Part shown: piece after piece, positions 25,242 to 37,365 of the stretch
Layout of the letters: the number at the start of each line of letters is the position of its first letter
Position numbering within the stretch: the first letter of the stretch is position 1
DNA from: Hofstenia miamia
Taxonomy: Eukaryota; Xenacoelomorpha; Acoela
DNA: 64,000 nt
Assembly (NCBI GenBank): GCA_004352715.1
Contig: SCFE01000059.1
Location: forward strand, 423,977-487,976
Direction: 5' to 3'
The notes under the pieces: model-generated
What the model was told of the DNA's origin: nothing
Database searches by the model: none
The model's input: only the letters and a program-made list of their open reading frames with translations
Made by a program: the position numbers and the translations under genes

Positions 25242-25832
25242 TGTGACAATTTTGTGCTTTTTGCCTACTGCCTGGCCTACACTTATCTCTCTGTAATTGA
25301 ATATACATTTATGTTTCTCCAGGAGTGTCCTTAGTTGCGTGATGTCTCGTTCTTCTAGATGTTGATAATCTTCATCATTTATTTTGGGTATCCTGTATGT
25401 GTCTTCTTCTTCTGCTTTCTTCCCAAAGCCCTTGAATCAGCTTTTGGGAGTACTTGCGACTTTGATAGTGTTCATCCACTTGCCCTTGAGTCGGCCATGT
25501 GGAGTACTATCTGCTTTCCTTTGCAAGTCCTTGAATTGACCATGCAAATTACTCGCTCCATCTTCATCTTCCATTGCCTTCCAGATGAGTCTGATTTTAG
25601 TTTTGATGTATTTTCCATATATTCTTATCTGAGATCTTTTCAGGTTAACATTCTGGTTTGTAGCTTTGAGAATTGGTATCCTTCCTTTTCCATGTTTTAT
25701 CGTACAGACACTAGACAGCATTGAAACTTGTTTGGTATTAATGCCTTTGTTGTTGTATAGCATTATATTGGCTGATATAGTGTCTTCCATCTCAATTGTG
25801 TGCATTTTCCACTGATGTGGCTGTAGATGGAT
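25242..25832 (-). pseudogene. Ty3/gypsy element 1: protease-to-RT linker, cut by LTR
   Basis: Reads from the LTR boundary into a region with GINTKQVSMLSS and a linker holding repeated short motifs of the type HGQFK / HGRLK (near 25540-25440). The equivalent stretch in the second copy is at 58470-58838. The coding sequence begins directly against the LTR at 25833, with no primer-binding site or gag between. The 5-prime half of this element has therefore been lost by deletion or recombination, or the LTR belongs to a separate insertion. Confidence 0.75.
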
Positions 25833-26943
25833 TGTAACATCCTCCACCTGGCTTATTTGCACTGTGTATTATTGTTAATAACTATCACTCAGTAAATTGC
25901 GGGTGAGGAGTTACTAAGTTATTGAACCGCCAAGCTTTTCCTCTGTTATTAACTAGTTAGGTTAATTGAGTACTAATTATCACTATTTAGGTGATGAAGC
26001 CATGTGACCTTTCCTCTTCTTCTCTTCTGTGGGCTACTGCCCAAAGCTGATCTCCACATCACAGTTCCTCTCCTTCATAAACAATTGACTGAATCCACTG
26101 CGCCATCTCAGCTCAAGGATGACTAATTATGTGTACCTTACTTTAGCTCAGTGCATGCACTCATGTCAATTTGTAACTGACTTAAACTCAATGTTGTAAA
26201 GTGTTTGTTGATTTGATTAAGTAAAGCAACCAGGCATTGACACTAACTGCATTTAAATAATATTAAAGTAGCCATTACCGTAAAACTACTGGCTTAACAA
26301 ATTAATTAATAAATAGCAGTTTCCTATACTTACATTTAATAACAGTACATATAAAGTCATTTATTCGGTTGATTATAGTCNGACTATCCAGTTGTTTCAA
26401 GCATCTATTATTTCATACATGTATAGGTCAATAGTCAGACTAAGCAAGAATCGAAAAACTCCTAACCATAACATAAGTGCGGTTTAGTGACTGGCACAAG
26501 GACCCTTTGAATCAATCCCGTGATGGAATCCAGCCACTACTCAACACAACTTGCCTAGCTGCACATTTTATTAAATAATCAAACCAGATAAATGTAGAAT
26601 GAAAATAAAATAAACTCCGAAGAATTTATTGTTCATCAAATTTCTTTCTAATTTCAAAGCTATTTATTTAAAAATTTTAAAGTACCTGCCGATTTTGAAT
26701 TTCAAATAAATCTTCTGCCAATATGGCTGTTCTTATGTAAGCGTAATTTCACTTGTTACAATTGGTCAAAAATTACTTAATTGGCTATCATAATTTTCTT
26801 AAAGTGTGCAATATTGTGACTTAGTTGCATCTTACAAAATAACTAAGATAATTAACTAAATTTTACAATCATAATTCTGATCATTATTAATCATTCGATG
26901 TTAATCTTTGTTTGCAGCTTAGTTGCTTTTGGATGATGCTACA
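25833..26943 (-). repeat. Gypsy-family LTR (copy A)
   Basis: Starts TGTAACATCCTCC and ends GGATGATGCTACA as read on the plus strand, giving TG...CA ends and imperfect terminal inverted repeats, about 1.1 kb. Orientation follows the minus-strand pol beside it. A single N at 26381 replaces about 45 bp present in the other copies. No matching target duplication is visible at the two ends. Confidence 0.85.
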
Positions 26944-27394
26944 TTATCATGCCAAATGTGAATCATAGCTAATGATAAACACACCCTGACCATGTGTAGA
27001 CTGATAAATAATACTGAAGCTTGAAGTAATTTTCTTATTACTCAATGAAATAATAATTGTTAAAATATTTCATTTCATATAAACTTCCAAATATTAAAAT
27101 GTACAATGATAATATGAAACACATCAATTAAAATCAATTTAAGAATGATATGACAAGTAGCCTAGTTGAATCCAGAAACTTTGGATATTGAAGCAATGGT
27201 TTCACTACGGTTCTTTCATTGAATATTCTTGAAAAACATATGCTTTGTTTAACAAGGAATTTGCTTATAGACATTATATTTTATGAGATTCTTCAAGAAA
27301 GACAGCAAATCTTTGTTAAGTGCCTTGATATGTATCCTTGAATCATAATCATTTAAATCTAACAGCTGTCATTTTGAAACGAATCCTGGAATTA
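26944..27394. other. Spacer between two LTR copies
   Basis: About 450 bp of AT-rich sequence. No coding signal was recognised. Confidence 0.5.
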
Positions 27395-28552
27395 TGTAGA
27401 ATCCCACTGGCCTGTCTGCACCGTGTTTTATTATTGATAACTATCGCTCAGTAAAGGGCGGGTGAGGAGTTACAAAATTCTTGAACTGCCAAACTTTTCC
27501 TTATTAGTTAACTAGTTAAGTTAATATAATATTGATTATCACTGTTTAGGTGACAGAGCCGTGTGACGTTTCCTCTTCAGTTCTTCTGTGGGCTACTGCC
27601 CGACGCCGATCCCCACAACACGTTTCCTCTCCTTCATGAACGATGACTGAATCCACTGCACCATCTCAGCTCAAATAGAACTAATTATGTGTGCCTTACT
27701 TTAGCTCAGTGCGTGCACTCATGTCAAGTTGTAACTGACTTAAACTCAATTTTGTAAAGTGTTTGTTGATTTGTTTAAGTAAAGCAACCGGGCATTGACA
27801 CTAACTGCATTTAAATAATATTCAAGTAGCCATTACCATAAAATTATTGGCTTTATAATGTAACTAATAAGATTGCAGTTTCCTATACTTACATTTAATA
27901 GTAATACATGTAAGGTCGTTTATCAGGTCGATTATAGTCAAGTCTCCTACTATTAAGAATAGATATATATTCCTAGGGTTCGACTATCCAGTTGTTTCAA
28001 GCATTTATTATTTCATACATGTATAGATTGATAGCCAGACTAAGCAAGAATCGAAAAACTCCTAACTGTAACATAAGTGCGGTTTCATGACTGGCACAAG
28101 GACCCTTCGAATTGATCCCGTGATGGAATCCAGCCACTACTCGCCACAACTTGCTTAGCTGAACAATTTATTAAATATCAAACCAGTTAAATGAAGAAAT
28201 GAAAATAAAATAAACTCCGAAGAATTTATTGTTCATCAAATTTCTCCTAAATTCTAAGCTATTTATTTAAAAATTTTAAAGTACCTGCCGAGTTTGAATT
28301 TCAAATAAATCTTCTGCCAATATGGCTGGTCATACATAAGCATAATTTTGCTTGTTACAATTTGTCAAATATTACTTAATTGGCTATGATGTTTTTCTCA
28401 AAATGCATAATATTGTAGCTTGGTTGCATCTTACAAAATGAATAAGATAATTAACTAAATTTTACAATAATATTTCTGATTATATTTAATCACTGTAATC
28501 ATTCGACGTTAATCATTCTTCTGCAGCTTATTTCCTTTTGGGTGATGCTACA
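27395..28552 (-). repeat. Gypsy-family LTR (copy B), solo
   Basis: Begins tgtagaatcccactggcc and ends ggtgatgctaca. It is colinear with copy A over its whole length but clearly diverged. No internal gag or pol sequence adjoins it, so it is best read as a solo LTR. Confidence 0.85.
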
Positions 28553-30417
28553 CAAGATGTTCAGATAAAAGTATGAATACGTGCCTACTCGTCAAATTAT
28601 AAAAATTGTAATAAATATTTTGATAAAATTTAACAAAATCAAATTTGTAAAATTACGAAAAATTGTACTGGGTTTTAAAAAATTTGCACATAATATTAAA
28701 TTTGAATACAAAAATTTGATGTATCCTGTTGGGTAGAAAAAAATTGGGTTTGTAATGTTTAGCACCAACTTAAATGATATATTCTTATTTTAGAGGGGTC
28801 CGGACCCCATCGCCCCCNNNNNNNNNNNNNNNNNNNNNNNNNNNNNNNNNNNNNNNNNNNNNNNNNNNNNNNNNNNNNNNNNNNNNNNNNNNNNNNNNNN
28901 NNNNNNNNNNNNNNNNNNNNNNNNNNNNNNNNNNNNNNNNNNNNNNNNNNNNNNNNNNNNNNNNNNNNNNNNNNNNNNNNNNNNNNNNNNNNNNNNNNNN
29001 NNNNNNNNNNNNNNNNNNNNNNNNNNNNNNNNNNNNNNNNNNNNNNNNNNNNNNNNNNNNNNNNNNNNNNNNNNNNNNNNNNNNNNNNNNNNNNNNNNNN
29101 NNNNNNNNNNNNNNNNNNNNNNNNNNNNNNNNNNNNNNNNNNNNNNNNNNNNNNNNNNNNNNNNNNNNNNNNNNNNNNNNNNNNNNNNNNNNNNNNNNNN
29201 NNNNNNNNNNNNNNNNNNNNNNNNNNNNNNNNNNNNNNNNNNNNNNNNNNNNNNNNNNNNNNNNNNNNNNNNNNNNNNNNNNNNNNNNNNNNNNNNNNNN
29301 NNNNNNNNNNNNNNNNNNNNNNNNNNNNNNNNNNNNNNNNNNNNNNNNNNNNNNNNNNNNNNNNNNNNNNNNNNNNNNNNNNNNNNNNNNNNNNNNNNNN
29401 NNNNNNNNNNNNNNNNNNNNNNNNNNNNNNNNNNNNNNNNNNNNNNNNNNNNNNNNNNNNNNNNNNNNNNNNNNNNNNNNNNNNNNNNNNNNNNNNNNNN
29501 NNNNNNNNNNNNNNNNNNNNNNNNNNNNNNNNNNNNNNNNNNNNNNNNNNNNNNNNNNNNNNNNNNNNNNNNNNNNNNNNNNNNNNNNNNNNNNNNNNNN
29601 NNNNNNNNNNNNNNNNNNNNNNNNNNNNNNNNNNNNNNNNNNNNNNNNNNNNNNNNNNNNNNNNNNNNNNNNNNNNNNNNNNNNNNNNNNNNNNNNNNNN
29701 NNNNNNNNNNNNNNNNNNNNNNNNNNNNNNNNNNNNNNNNNNNNNNNNNNNNNNNNNNNNNNNNNNNNNNNNNNNNNNNNNNNNNNNNNNNNNNNNNNNN
29801 NNNNNNNNNNNNNNNNNACCAATCAGAGGCGTTTTTGTGCGTTCTCCTATGCCTTATATACACTACTCATATATGTCACGTTTCATAAGTTCTTCCTACC
29901 ACCACCACAAATTTAGTAATATAAGTATTACCACAACAAATTATTTTCAGGATTGCAATCGTCCTTTTTATCATTTAGAGAACATATCATTTCTTATATA
30001 TTCAATTACAAAAATTCTCTGCCAACTTACACCAACTTACATCTGCTCAAAGTAAGTGGAATTTTCATAAACGCTCTTTCCTATAGCAGATGTTAGAAAC
30101 ATTTCACCAGTCAACAATGCAGGGCTGATTATATTTAAATAAAATGTTTTTTGTCATTTGCAAAGTTTAAGTTTTCAAGAGGATTTTTTCTTGTATTTCA
30201 ATACCAATAAAAAACATTAGGCCTAAGCCCGGTCCAAGTTGCTGTGTCTAAAATCCGGCCCGAACCCAGCCAACGCCCCCAGGCCCAGCCCGACCCAAAT
30301 TTAGGCCCAACCCAATTCCAACTCTGATTTATAATATTACTTTGAAATCGTAATTTAATAGCATACGTCTCTGTGAATTTATATGTGTATGCATGGTCTC
30401 AAGACGGCCTATTAGAA
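28553..30417. other. Gap of 1000 N with GC-rich transposon-like edges
   Basis: 28818-29817 is N. Just before the gap is a GC-rich ggggtccggaccccatcgcc. At 30217-30330 a block rich in GGCCC/CCCGACCC ends in ccaactctg, resembling hAT-type element ends. No gene was seen. Confidence 0.5.
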
Positions 30418-31690
30418 ATATAGAGCCGAGTGAAGTATGTTGATATTTTTTACCTTCGGCCCTGGTGAGCATATCTGGCGTGGCTATGATGTAATTGTGG
30501 ATTTTGAACATGGGGCGATGTAAGAGTGTCTATATCTGACGTCGTTGGAATATAATGGTTATATTTTGGCAAGCAATTTTGTTTACAGTCTATTGTTTAA
30601 ATGTAGCCAATTTATTATGAATATTAGATAAATAATTTTTAAATACCATTGAACTTCTATATGCAAAAACTTTACGACGTTTTTGGAATTATATTTTATT
30701 TCTATTTTTCGGTAAAAGTTGTAACTAACAATTATTTTCAAGCCAAAACATTTTTTAACATTGAGAAAAATACCTGTTTCACAGACAGCACATGTCAATT
30801 GCAAAATAAAAACTTTTTTAAAACTTGAATCGATAAATATTTCCAGAGACGCATACACTCACCATAAAGAGAAAACGAACATTTATAAATAATAAATTAA
30901 TTTACAAAGAAAATATAAGATGCACTAATAAATGATAAAGTTCACATAGCGAATTTCATCTACACTTCAATGAACAATGATAATGTTCGTCAAACCTTCA
31001 TGTTGGTATGGGAATGCTGTAGGCAACAAATCAATGTGTATTTGCACGTTATGAATTTCATATGGTAGTATCTAATTAATGATTAATAAACAAATCAAAT
31101 GAGGTGATAGATCACAGTATAAAACACATGACAATTAAAAGTTTAAGCAAATTCAATTAAAAATATGTATTAACAAACAAACGACGTTTTTTAATACTAT
31201 AAAGTATATAATAAATTTAACATCAGACAGTAAATTCGCAACAATTCATTAAAATAAAATTGATTACGTTTTTAAAAGAAATATCTGTAAAACTTAACAA
31301 GAAATATTATTGCAAAAAAGCGTTAAGAATCAAAACAATATCTTAGATTTAATTATAAAATAGCTTACCAAAAAGTTTGAAATTTTTCAGGATAGTTCTT
31401 TCATCAATTTGAAATTCCATTATACCAGCTGCGTATATTCATACGTGTAGAAAGTTGCATGCTTTCATAGACAATGTCCACATTAAATAATTTTTTATCT
31501 ATATCCTATTGTTCAAATGTAAATATTTAAAAAATTATAAAAACGGTACAACCATGTAAAATTCCATTATATGCTGCATGTACAAAGTTGCACTTTTTCA
31601 CAGTTAATGTTAACTTTACGTAGTTTTATCTATATGCCATTGTTCAAATGTCAAAATGTATCCAATTGTAAACTTGCTATCTACCAATTG
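30418..31690 (-). repeat. Left arm of a large inverted repeat
   Basis: The reverse complement of this segment runs colinearly with 34558-35703. It covers the gacgtc-containing outer part, a 91-codon open frame also seen in the right arm, and an inner part with ctggtataatggaatttcaa. Outer parts are more diverged than inner parts. No transposase is encoded in the arm. Confidence 0.8.
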
Positions 31691-33229
31691 ACATGTGCTA
31701 ATTGATGAGTCATTAAACCGCAATTAATTCATGAATAATGAGGCGGTGTTGCTAAAAGATGTGAATATTCATACATTACATAGCCAAACTATACATAATT
31801 TTAAAGTGTACATTTGTAGTTTTAGACCATTGATAGGAATAGTATATTGAAATAATCATATATTTTTGTTAATGAACTTGCTATGTACACTGAATAATAG
31901 CTCTATTATTAAATTTCATAAATTCTTGTTATTACCCAGAAATTGTTTTATATTTAACAGAACTTCTATTGTATGTATATATACAAAAGTTATATTTATC
32001 AATATATACATATAGCTTTCTTAAACATCTAATAAAAGTCTTAACATGAGCGACTTTACAAATTTTTCCATTTATTTTTAAAAAAATAACTGACTTCACT
32101 TGAATGAAATAAACCTTTTTACAATTGATGTACTAGCTTGAGAGAATAAAAAAGTAGCTTTTCATCATCATTTTGTATTAATGATGGACCTTGTGCCTGT
32201 AAATAAATTTCATTTATATAATTTTGCATTAAAATATTTATCACGTTTATTCATTTTTATTAATATAAAAATATTTCTTTTTTGTTACAGTGTTTAATGT
32301 GTTTATTGAAGTTGATTCTATATATTATGTAATCTTTTCAATAAATATTAAAGTTCATCTTTCAATTACATAATGTAATTTGTAGAATGCCTTAAAATGG
32401 GTATTATTTGCGATATTAAATAAAATATATATAAACAAAACCATTAATGTTTAAAAATACAGAAAGAACATTTCAATAACAATAAATAATAGTACAATTT
32501 AAGTGTATGTACATTTTTCTTTCCCGTTTTTGAATATCTATACTAATTTTGTCATAAAATTAGCATTTTTTTCATTGCCTATGACGAAAAGATGTCTTCA
32601 TTTTGACACATTATTCAGTTTTCACAATGATTCAAGTGGTGACGGTTGAATTCATTCAATAATGTAAGTTATTTTTGTATTTTAAAAAGTTAATATTACA
32701 AATTTTGTTTCATTTGATTTCGAATTACTATAAAATTTCATAATGTTTGCACACGTTTAATATCTTTGCTAACAAAATTTGTATTAGACTTGTTGAAAAA
32801 CAATTTTTTAAAGGGGAATTGTTTCTAACCACACATCATTCTGAAAGCATTGTAGAGGAAATAAATCCTAACACAAAACTTAAAACATTACAAATTTTTC
32901 TTTCACATATTTTGATTATTAGCGTTTTTTTGGAATATAATTTCAAGATCTATGCATTTAGAAGCGTAAATTGGAAGTGTATGCAAACTCAAAACGTTAT
33001 GCAAAATGAATATTTGTCAATTGTGTTAAAAAATGTACTAGTGAAACCATAACAAAAAGAAACACTTCAGATGTATTAAAAGCCGTAGCAATACATCAAA
33101 ATCTGAAGCTAAATAACGTCATGTACTCATTTGCGATTATCAAAAATTTCTCATTGACTGAAGAAAAATGTGAATGTTAATGCTTTTATCATTGCAAAGC
33201 TGTGTATAGCATTAAAAGCGTTTTGTTCT

Positions 33230-33610
33230 TAGTAAAGGAAAAGAAAATATCCCAAAGGCAAGTAAATTGTGCGAAAGGGCTAAAACAAATCACGAAAAAC
33301 ACAAAAAAGGAAAAAAATGTCCCAAAGGCAAGTAATATTGTGCCAACAGGTAAAAACAAATCACAAACAACACAAAGAGGAAAAGAAAGCGTGCAAACTC
33401 CAAGAAAGGAAAAACGTTGGAAAAGAAATGTAAGTCACAAATGTGGAAAAAAGTCGGAAAAGAAATGTAAGTCACAAACATAGAAAAAAGGTTGAAAAAG
33501 AAATGTAAGTCACAAACGTGGAATAACGTCGGAGAAGAAATGTAAGTCACAAACGTGGAAAAACCATAGACTGTGTAAACTCAAAGAAAGAAAAAACGTC
33601 AGAAAAAATG
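33230..33610. repeat. Tandem repeat, gaaatgtaagtcacaaacgt units
   Basis: Units of roughly 33 to 36 bp containing gaaatgtaagtcacaaacgt and ggaaaaacgtcgg recur at least four times from 33420 on. A looser cccaaaggcaagta / acaaatcac pattern precedes them. A Lys-rich open frame over it is a by-product. Confidence 0.75.
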
Positions 33611-33622
33611 TAAGTTTAAACG

Positions 33623-33645
33623 CTATATATATATATATATATATA
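33623..33645. repeat. (TA)n microsatellite at a contig edge
   Basis: An alternating TA tract ending at the single N at 33646. Confidence 0.9.
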
Positions 33646-33646
33646 N

Positions 33647-34098
33647 TATTAAAAAACGTCGTTTGTTTGTTAATACATATTTTTAATTGAATTTGCTTAA
33701 ACTTTTAATTGTCATGTGTTTTATACTGTGATCTATCACCTCATTTGATTTGTTTATTAATCATTAATTAGATACTACCATATGAAATTCATAACGTGCA
33801 AATACACATTGATTTGTTGCCGACAGCATTCCCATACCAACATGAAGGTTTGACGAACATTATCATTGTTCATTGAAGTGTAGATGAAATTCGCTATGTG
33901 AACTTTATCATTTATTAGTGCATCTTATATTTTCTTTGTAAATTAATTTATTATTTATAAATGTTCGTTTTCTCTTTATGGTGAGTATATGCGTCTCTGG
34001 AAATATTTATCGATTCAAGTTTTAAAAAAGTTTTTATTTTGCAATTGACATGTGCTGTCTGTGAAACAGGTATTTTTCTCAATGTTAAAAAATGTTTT
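33647..34098. repeat. 452-bp copy of the right arm bounded by single Ns
   Basis: Colinear and nearly identical to 34922-35373, with one difference noticed (gtgagtatatg versus gtgagtgtatg). Both ends are single Ns, suggesting a small contig of repeated sequence placed by the assembler. Confidence 0.85.
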
Positions 34099-34106
34099 NA
34101 TATATA

Positions 34107-34110
<4 letters not shown>

Positions 34111-34167
<57 letters not shown>
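34111..34167. repeat. (TA)n microsatellite
   Basis: An alternating TA tract of about 57 bases next to the N at 34099. Confidence 0.9.
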
Positions 34168-34169
<2 letters not shown>

Positions 34170-34557
34170 CATCAATAAATCTTAATAACCAATTTACGAT
34201 ACTAATAACAAAACAACCATTTTGAAATATTTCATATAAAAATTTCAACTTACAAATATTTTATTCTTGAATTCGAGGAGAAAAACGTATTGAAAAAGTA
34301 TTTATTTCATTTGTACCAGAGGCATTGATTAATAAATCCTTTTACTATATTAAAATTTTAGGATTTTAGCTTTTATCATTTACATAAGTTTATAAATTGG
34401 GAAAAACATGTTGTAAAAATAATTGGGATTGTTTTCCAAATTGCGAAAAATAATTTTTTGTATACTTAAAGAATTCTAGTATCATATGAAAATCTTTTAT
34501 TTAATCGTGAAAATGTTAAAGTGATTTAAACTTCATGTTTGTAAAATTTGCACCAGT

Positions 34558-35703
34558 TTATTAATTGGTAGATAGCAAGTATACAATTGGATACATTTTG
34601 ACATTTAAACAATGAGATATAGATAAAAAATTATGTAAAGTTGACATTGTCTATGAAAGCATGCAACTTTCTACACGTATGAATATACACAGCTGGTATA
34701 ATGGAATTTCAAATTGATGAAAGAACTACCCTGAAAGATTTCAAACTTTTTGGTAAGCTATTTTATAATTAAATCTAAGATATTGTTTTGATTCTTAACG
34801 CTTTTTTGCAATAATATTTCTTGTTAAGTTTTACAGATATTTCTTTTAAAAACGTAATCAATTTTATTTTAATGAATTGTTGCGAATTTACTGTCTGATG
34901 TTAAATTTATTATATACTTATTATTAAAAAACGTCGTTTGTTTGTTAATACATATTTTTAATTGAATTTGCTTAAACTTTTAATTGTCATGTGTTTTATA
35001 CTGTGATCTATCACCTCATTTGATTTGTTTATTAATCATTAATTAGATACTACCATATGAAATTCATAACGTGCAAATACACATTGATTTGTTGCCGACA
35101 GCATTCCCATACCAACATGAAGGTTTGACGAACATTATCATTGTTCATTGAAGTGTAGATGAAATTCGCTATGTGAACTTTATCATTTATTAGTGCATCT
35201 TATATTTTCTTTGTAAATTAATTTATTATTTATAAATGTTCGTTTTCTCTTTATGGTGAGTGTATGCGTCTCTGGAAATATTTATCGATTCAAGTTTTAA
35301 AAAAGTTTTTATTTTGCAATTGACATGTGCTGTCTGTGAAACAGGTATTTTTCTCAATGTTAAAAAATGTTTTTGCTTGAAAATAATTGTTAGTTACAAC
35401 TTTTACCGAAAAATAGAAATAAAATATAATTCCAAAAACGTCGTAAAGTTTTTGCATATAGAAGTTCAATGGTATTTAAAAATTATTTATGTAATATTCA
35501 TAATAAATTGGTTACATTTAAACAATAGACTGTAAACAAAATTGCTTGCCAACATAAAACCATTATATTCCAATGACGTCAGACATAGACACCCTTACAT
35601 CACCCCATGTTCAAAGTCCACAATTACATCATAGCCACTCCAGATATGCCCACCAGGGTCAAAGGCCAAAAATATCAACGTACTTCAATCGGATCTATAC
35701 TAC
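34558..35703 (+). repeat. Right arm of the large inverted repeat
   Basis: Mirror of 30418-31690. The outer end carries tgacgtcagacatagacacc and catcatagccactccagata. The two arms enclose about 2.9 kb, giving a 5.3 kb structure that could be a foldback element or a DNA transposon whose coding core is missing. Confidence 0.8.
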
Positions 35704-35759
35704 TCTTATTTAAAAATAGAAATACATTAAGGTTAAGGTTTTGTTATTGTTAAGTTTAC

Positions 35760-35860
35760 CAGGGCGTACGCAGGATTTTCTGACGGGGGCATCTTAGTCA
35801 TAACCCACCTGACGGGGATGGGTGGACATTCCACCATGCCGCCGTTTGCATACGCCACTG
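35760..35860. repeat. 101-bp hAT-type MITE with imperfect 8-bp target duplication
   Basis: Ends CAGGGCGTACGC and (reverse complement) CAGTGGCGTATGC, a common hAT-type terminus. It is flanked by aagtttac (35752-35759) and aatttaac (35861-35868), an 8-bp duplication with two mismatches. A second copy at 37174-37274 belongs to the duplicated block. Confidence 0.7.
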
Positions 35861-35951
35861 AATTTAACTACTATCTTTAATGAAATAATATACTGCTTGA
35901 ACTTACTATATAATGAATCTTGAATAACTGGCAATTAATATTTATATTATA

Positions 35952-36334
35952 CAGGGTGTTTCAAAAGTATTGGAAACATAACGATTTTTAATAACTCAAA
36001 AACTATTAGGAGTTGAAAAATAAAATTGGTGCCGTTGAAAAGGTTAAAGTTTCAAGTTTTGTGTGGAATCTTCAAATTTGCTCAATATGAGCACATTTGT
36101 TACACGGCAGACATCTAGTCGATAGTCCATTTCCTGCCAAAGACGTTCCACCTCAATGTCAATGGTTCCCACAGCTGCTGTTACTCTTGTTACTCGAACC
36201 TTTAGTTTGTCAATATCTCTTGGAAAGTGCGGCACATTCACTTGTTGCTTGACAAAGCTCCAAAGAAAAAAGTCACACGGGGTAAGAACTGGACATCTAG
36301 GAGGCCAGAGCATGAGAACATCATCACCTCGCCC
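35952..36334 (-). pseudogene. Mariner-like element, truncated by assembly gap
   Basis: The left end (CAGGGTGTTTCAAAAGT) and C-terminal transposase codons match the complete element at 37366-38660 and stop at the N at 36335. This is the duplicated part of one element rather than an independent insertion. Confidence 0.8.
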
Positions 36335-37365
36335 NTATTAAAAAACGTCGTTTGTTTGTTAATACATATTTTTAATTGAATTTGCTTAAACTTTTAATTG
36401 TCATGTGTTTTATACTGTGATCTATCACCTCATTTGATTTGTTTATTAATCATTAATTAGATACTACCATATGAAATTCATAACGTGCAAATACACATTG
36501 ATTTGTTGCCGACAGCATTCCCATACCAACATGAAGGTTTGACGAACATTATCATTGTTCATTGAAGTGTAGATGAAATTCGCTATGTGAACTTTATCAT
36601 TTATTAGTGCATCTTATATTTTCTTTGTAAATTAATTTATTATTTATAAATGTTCGTTTTCTCTTTATGGTGAGTGTATGCGTCTCTGGAAATATTTATC
36701 GATTCAAGTTTTAAAAAAGTTTTTATTTTGCAATTGACATGTGCTGTCTGTGAAACAGGTATTTTTCTCAATGTTAAAAAATGTTTTTGCTTGAAAATAA
36801 TTGTTAGTTACAACTTTTACCGAAAAATAGAAATAAAATATAATTCCAAAAACGTCGTAAAGTTTTTGCATATAGAAGTTCAATGGTATTTAAAAATTAT
36901 TTATGTAATATTCATAATAAATTGGTTACATTTAAACAATAGACTGTAAACAAAATTGCTTGCCAACATAAAACCATTATATTCCAATGACGTCAGACAT
37001 AGACACCCTTACATCACCCCATGTTCAAAGTCCACAATTACATCATAGCCACTCCAGATATGCCCACCAGGGTCAAAGGCCAAAAATATCAACGTACTTC
37101 AATCGGATCTATACTACTCTTATTTAAAAATAGAAATACATTAAGGTTAAGGTTTTGTTATTGTTAAGTTTACCAGGGCGTACGCAGGATTTTCTGACGG
37201 GGGCATCTTAGTCATAACCCACCTGACGGGGATGGGTGGACATTCCACCATGCCGCCGTTTGCATACGCCACTGAATTTAACTACTATCTTTAATGAAAT
37301 AATATACTGCTTGAACTTACTATATAATGAATCTTGAATAACTGGCAATTAATATTTATATTATA

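Larger units (their letters stand above)
31691..34557. other. Spacer between the inverted arms
   Basis: About 2.9 kb of AT-rich sequence without a recognisable protein. It contains a Lys-rich tandem repeat (33230-33600), two (TA)n tracts and a misplaced 452-bp piece of the arm bounded by single Ns at 33646 and 34099. Confidence 0.5.

Noticed and set aside
30583-30858. 91-codon frame repeated in both inverted arms
   Set aside because: Its identity is explained by arm similarity and contig duplication. Composition is AT-driven and no family motif is seen.
33202-33483. Lys-rich 93-codon frame
   Set aside because: It follows the tandem repeat and has no coding features beyond it.
33230-33610. 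CRISPR-like array
   Set aside because: Units are adjacent and degenerate with no spacers, and the genome is eukaryotic.
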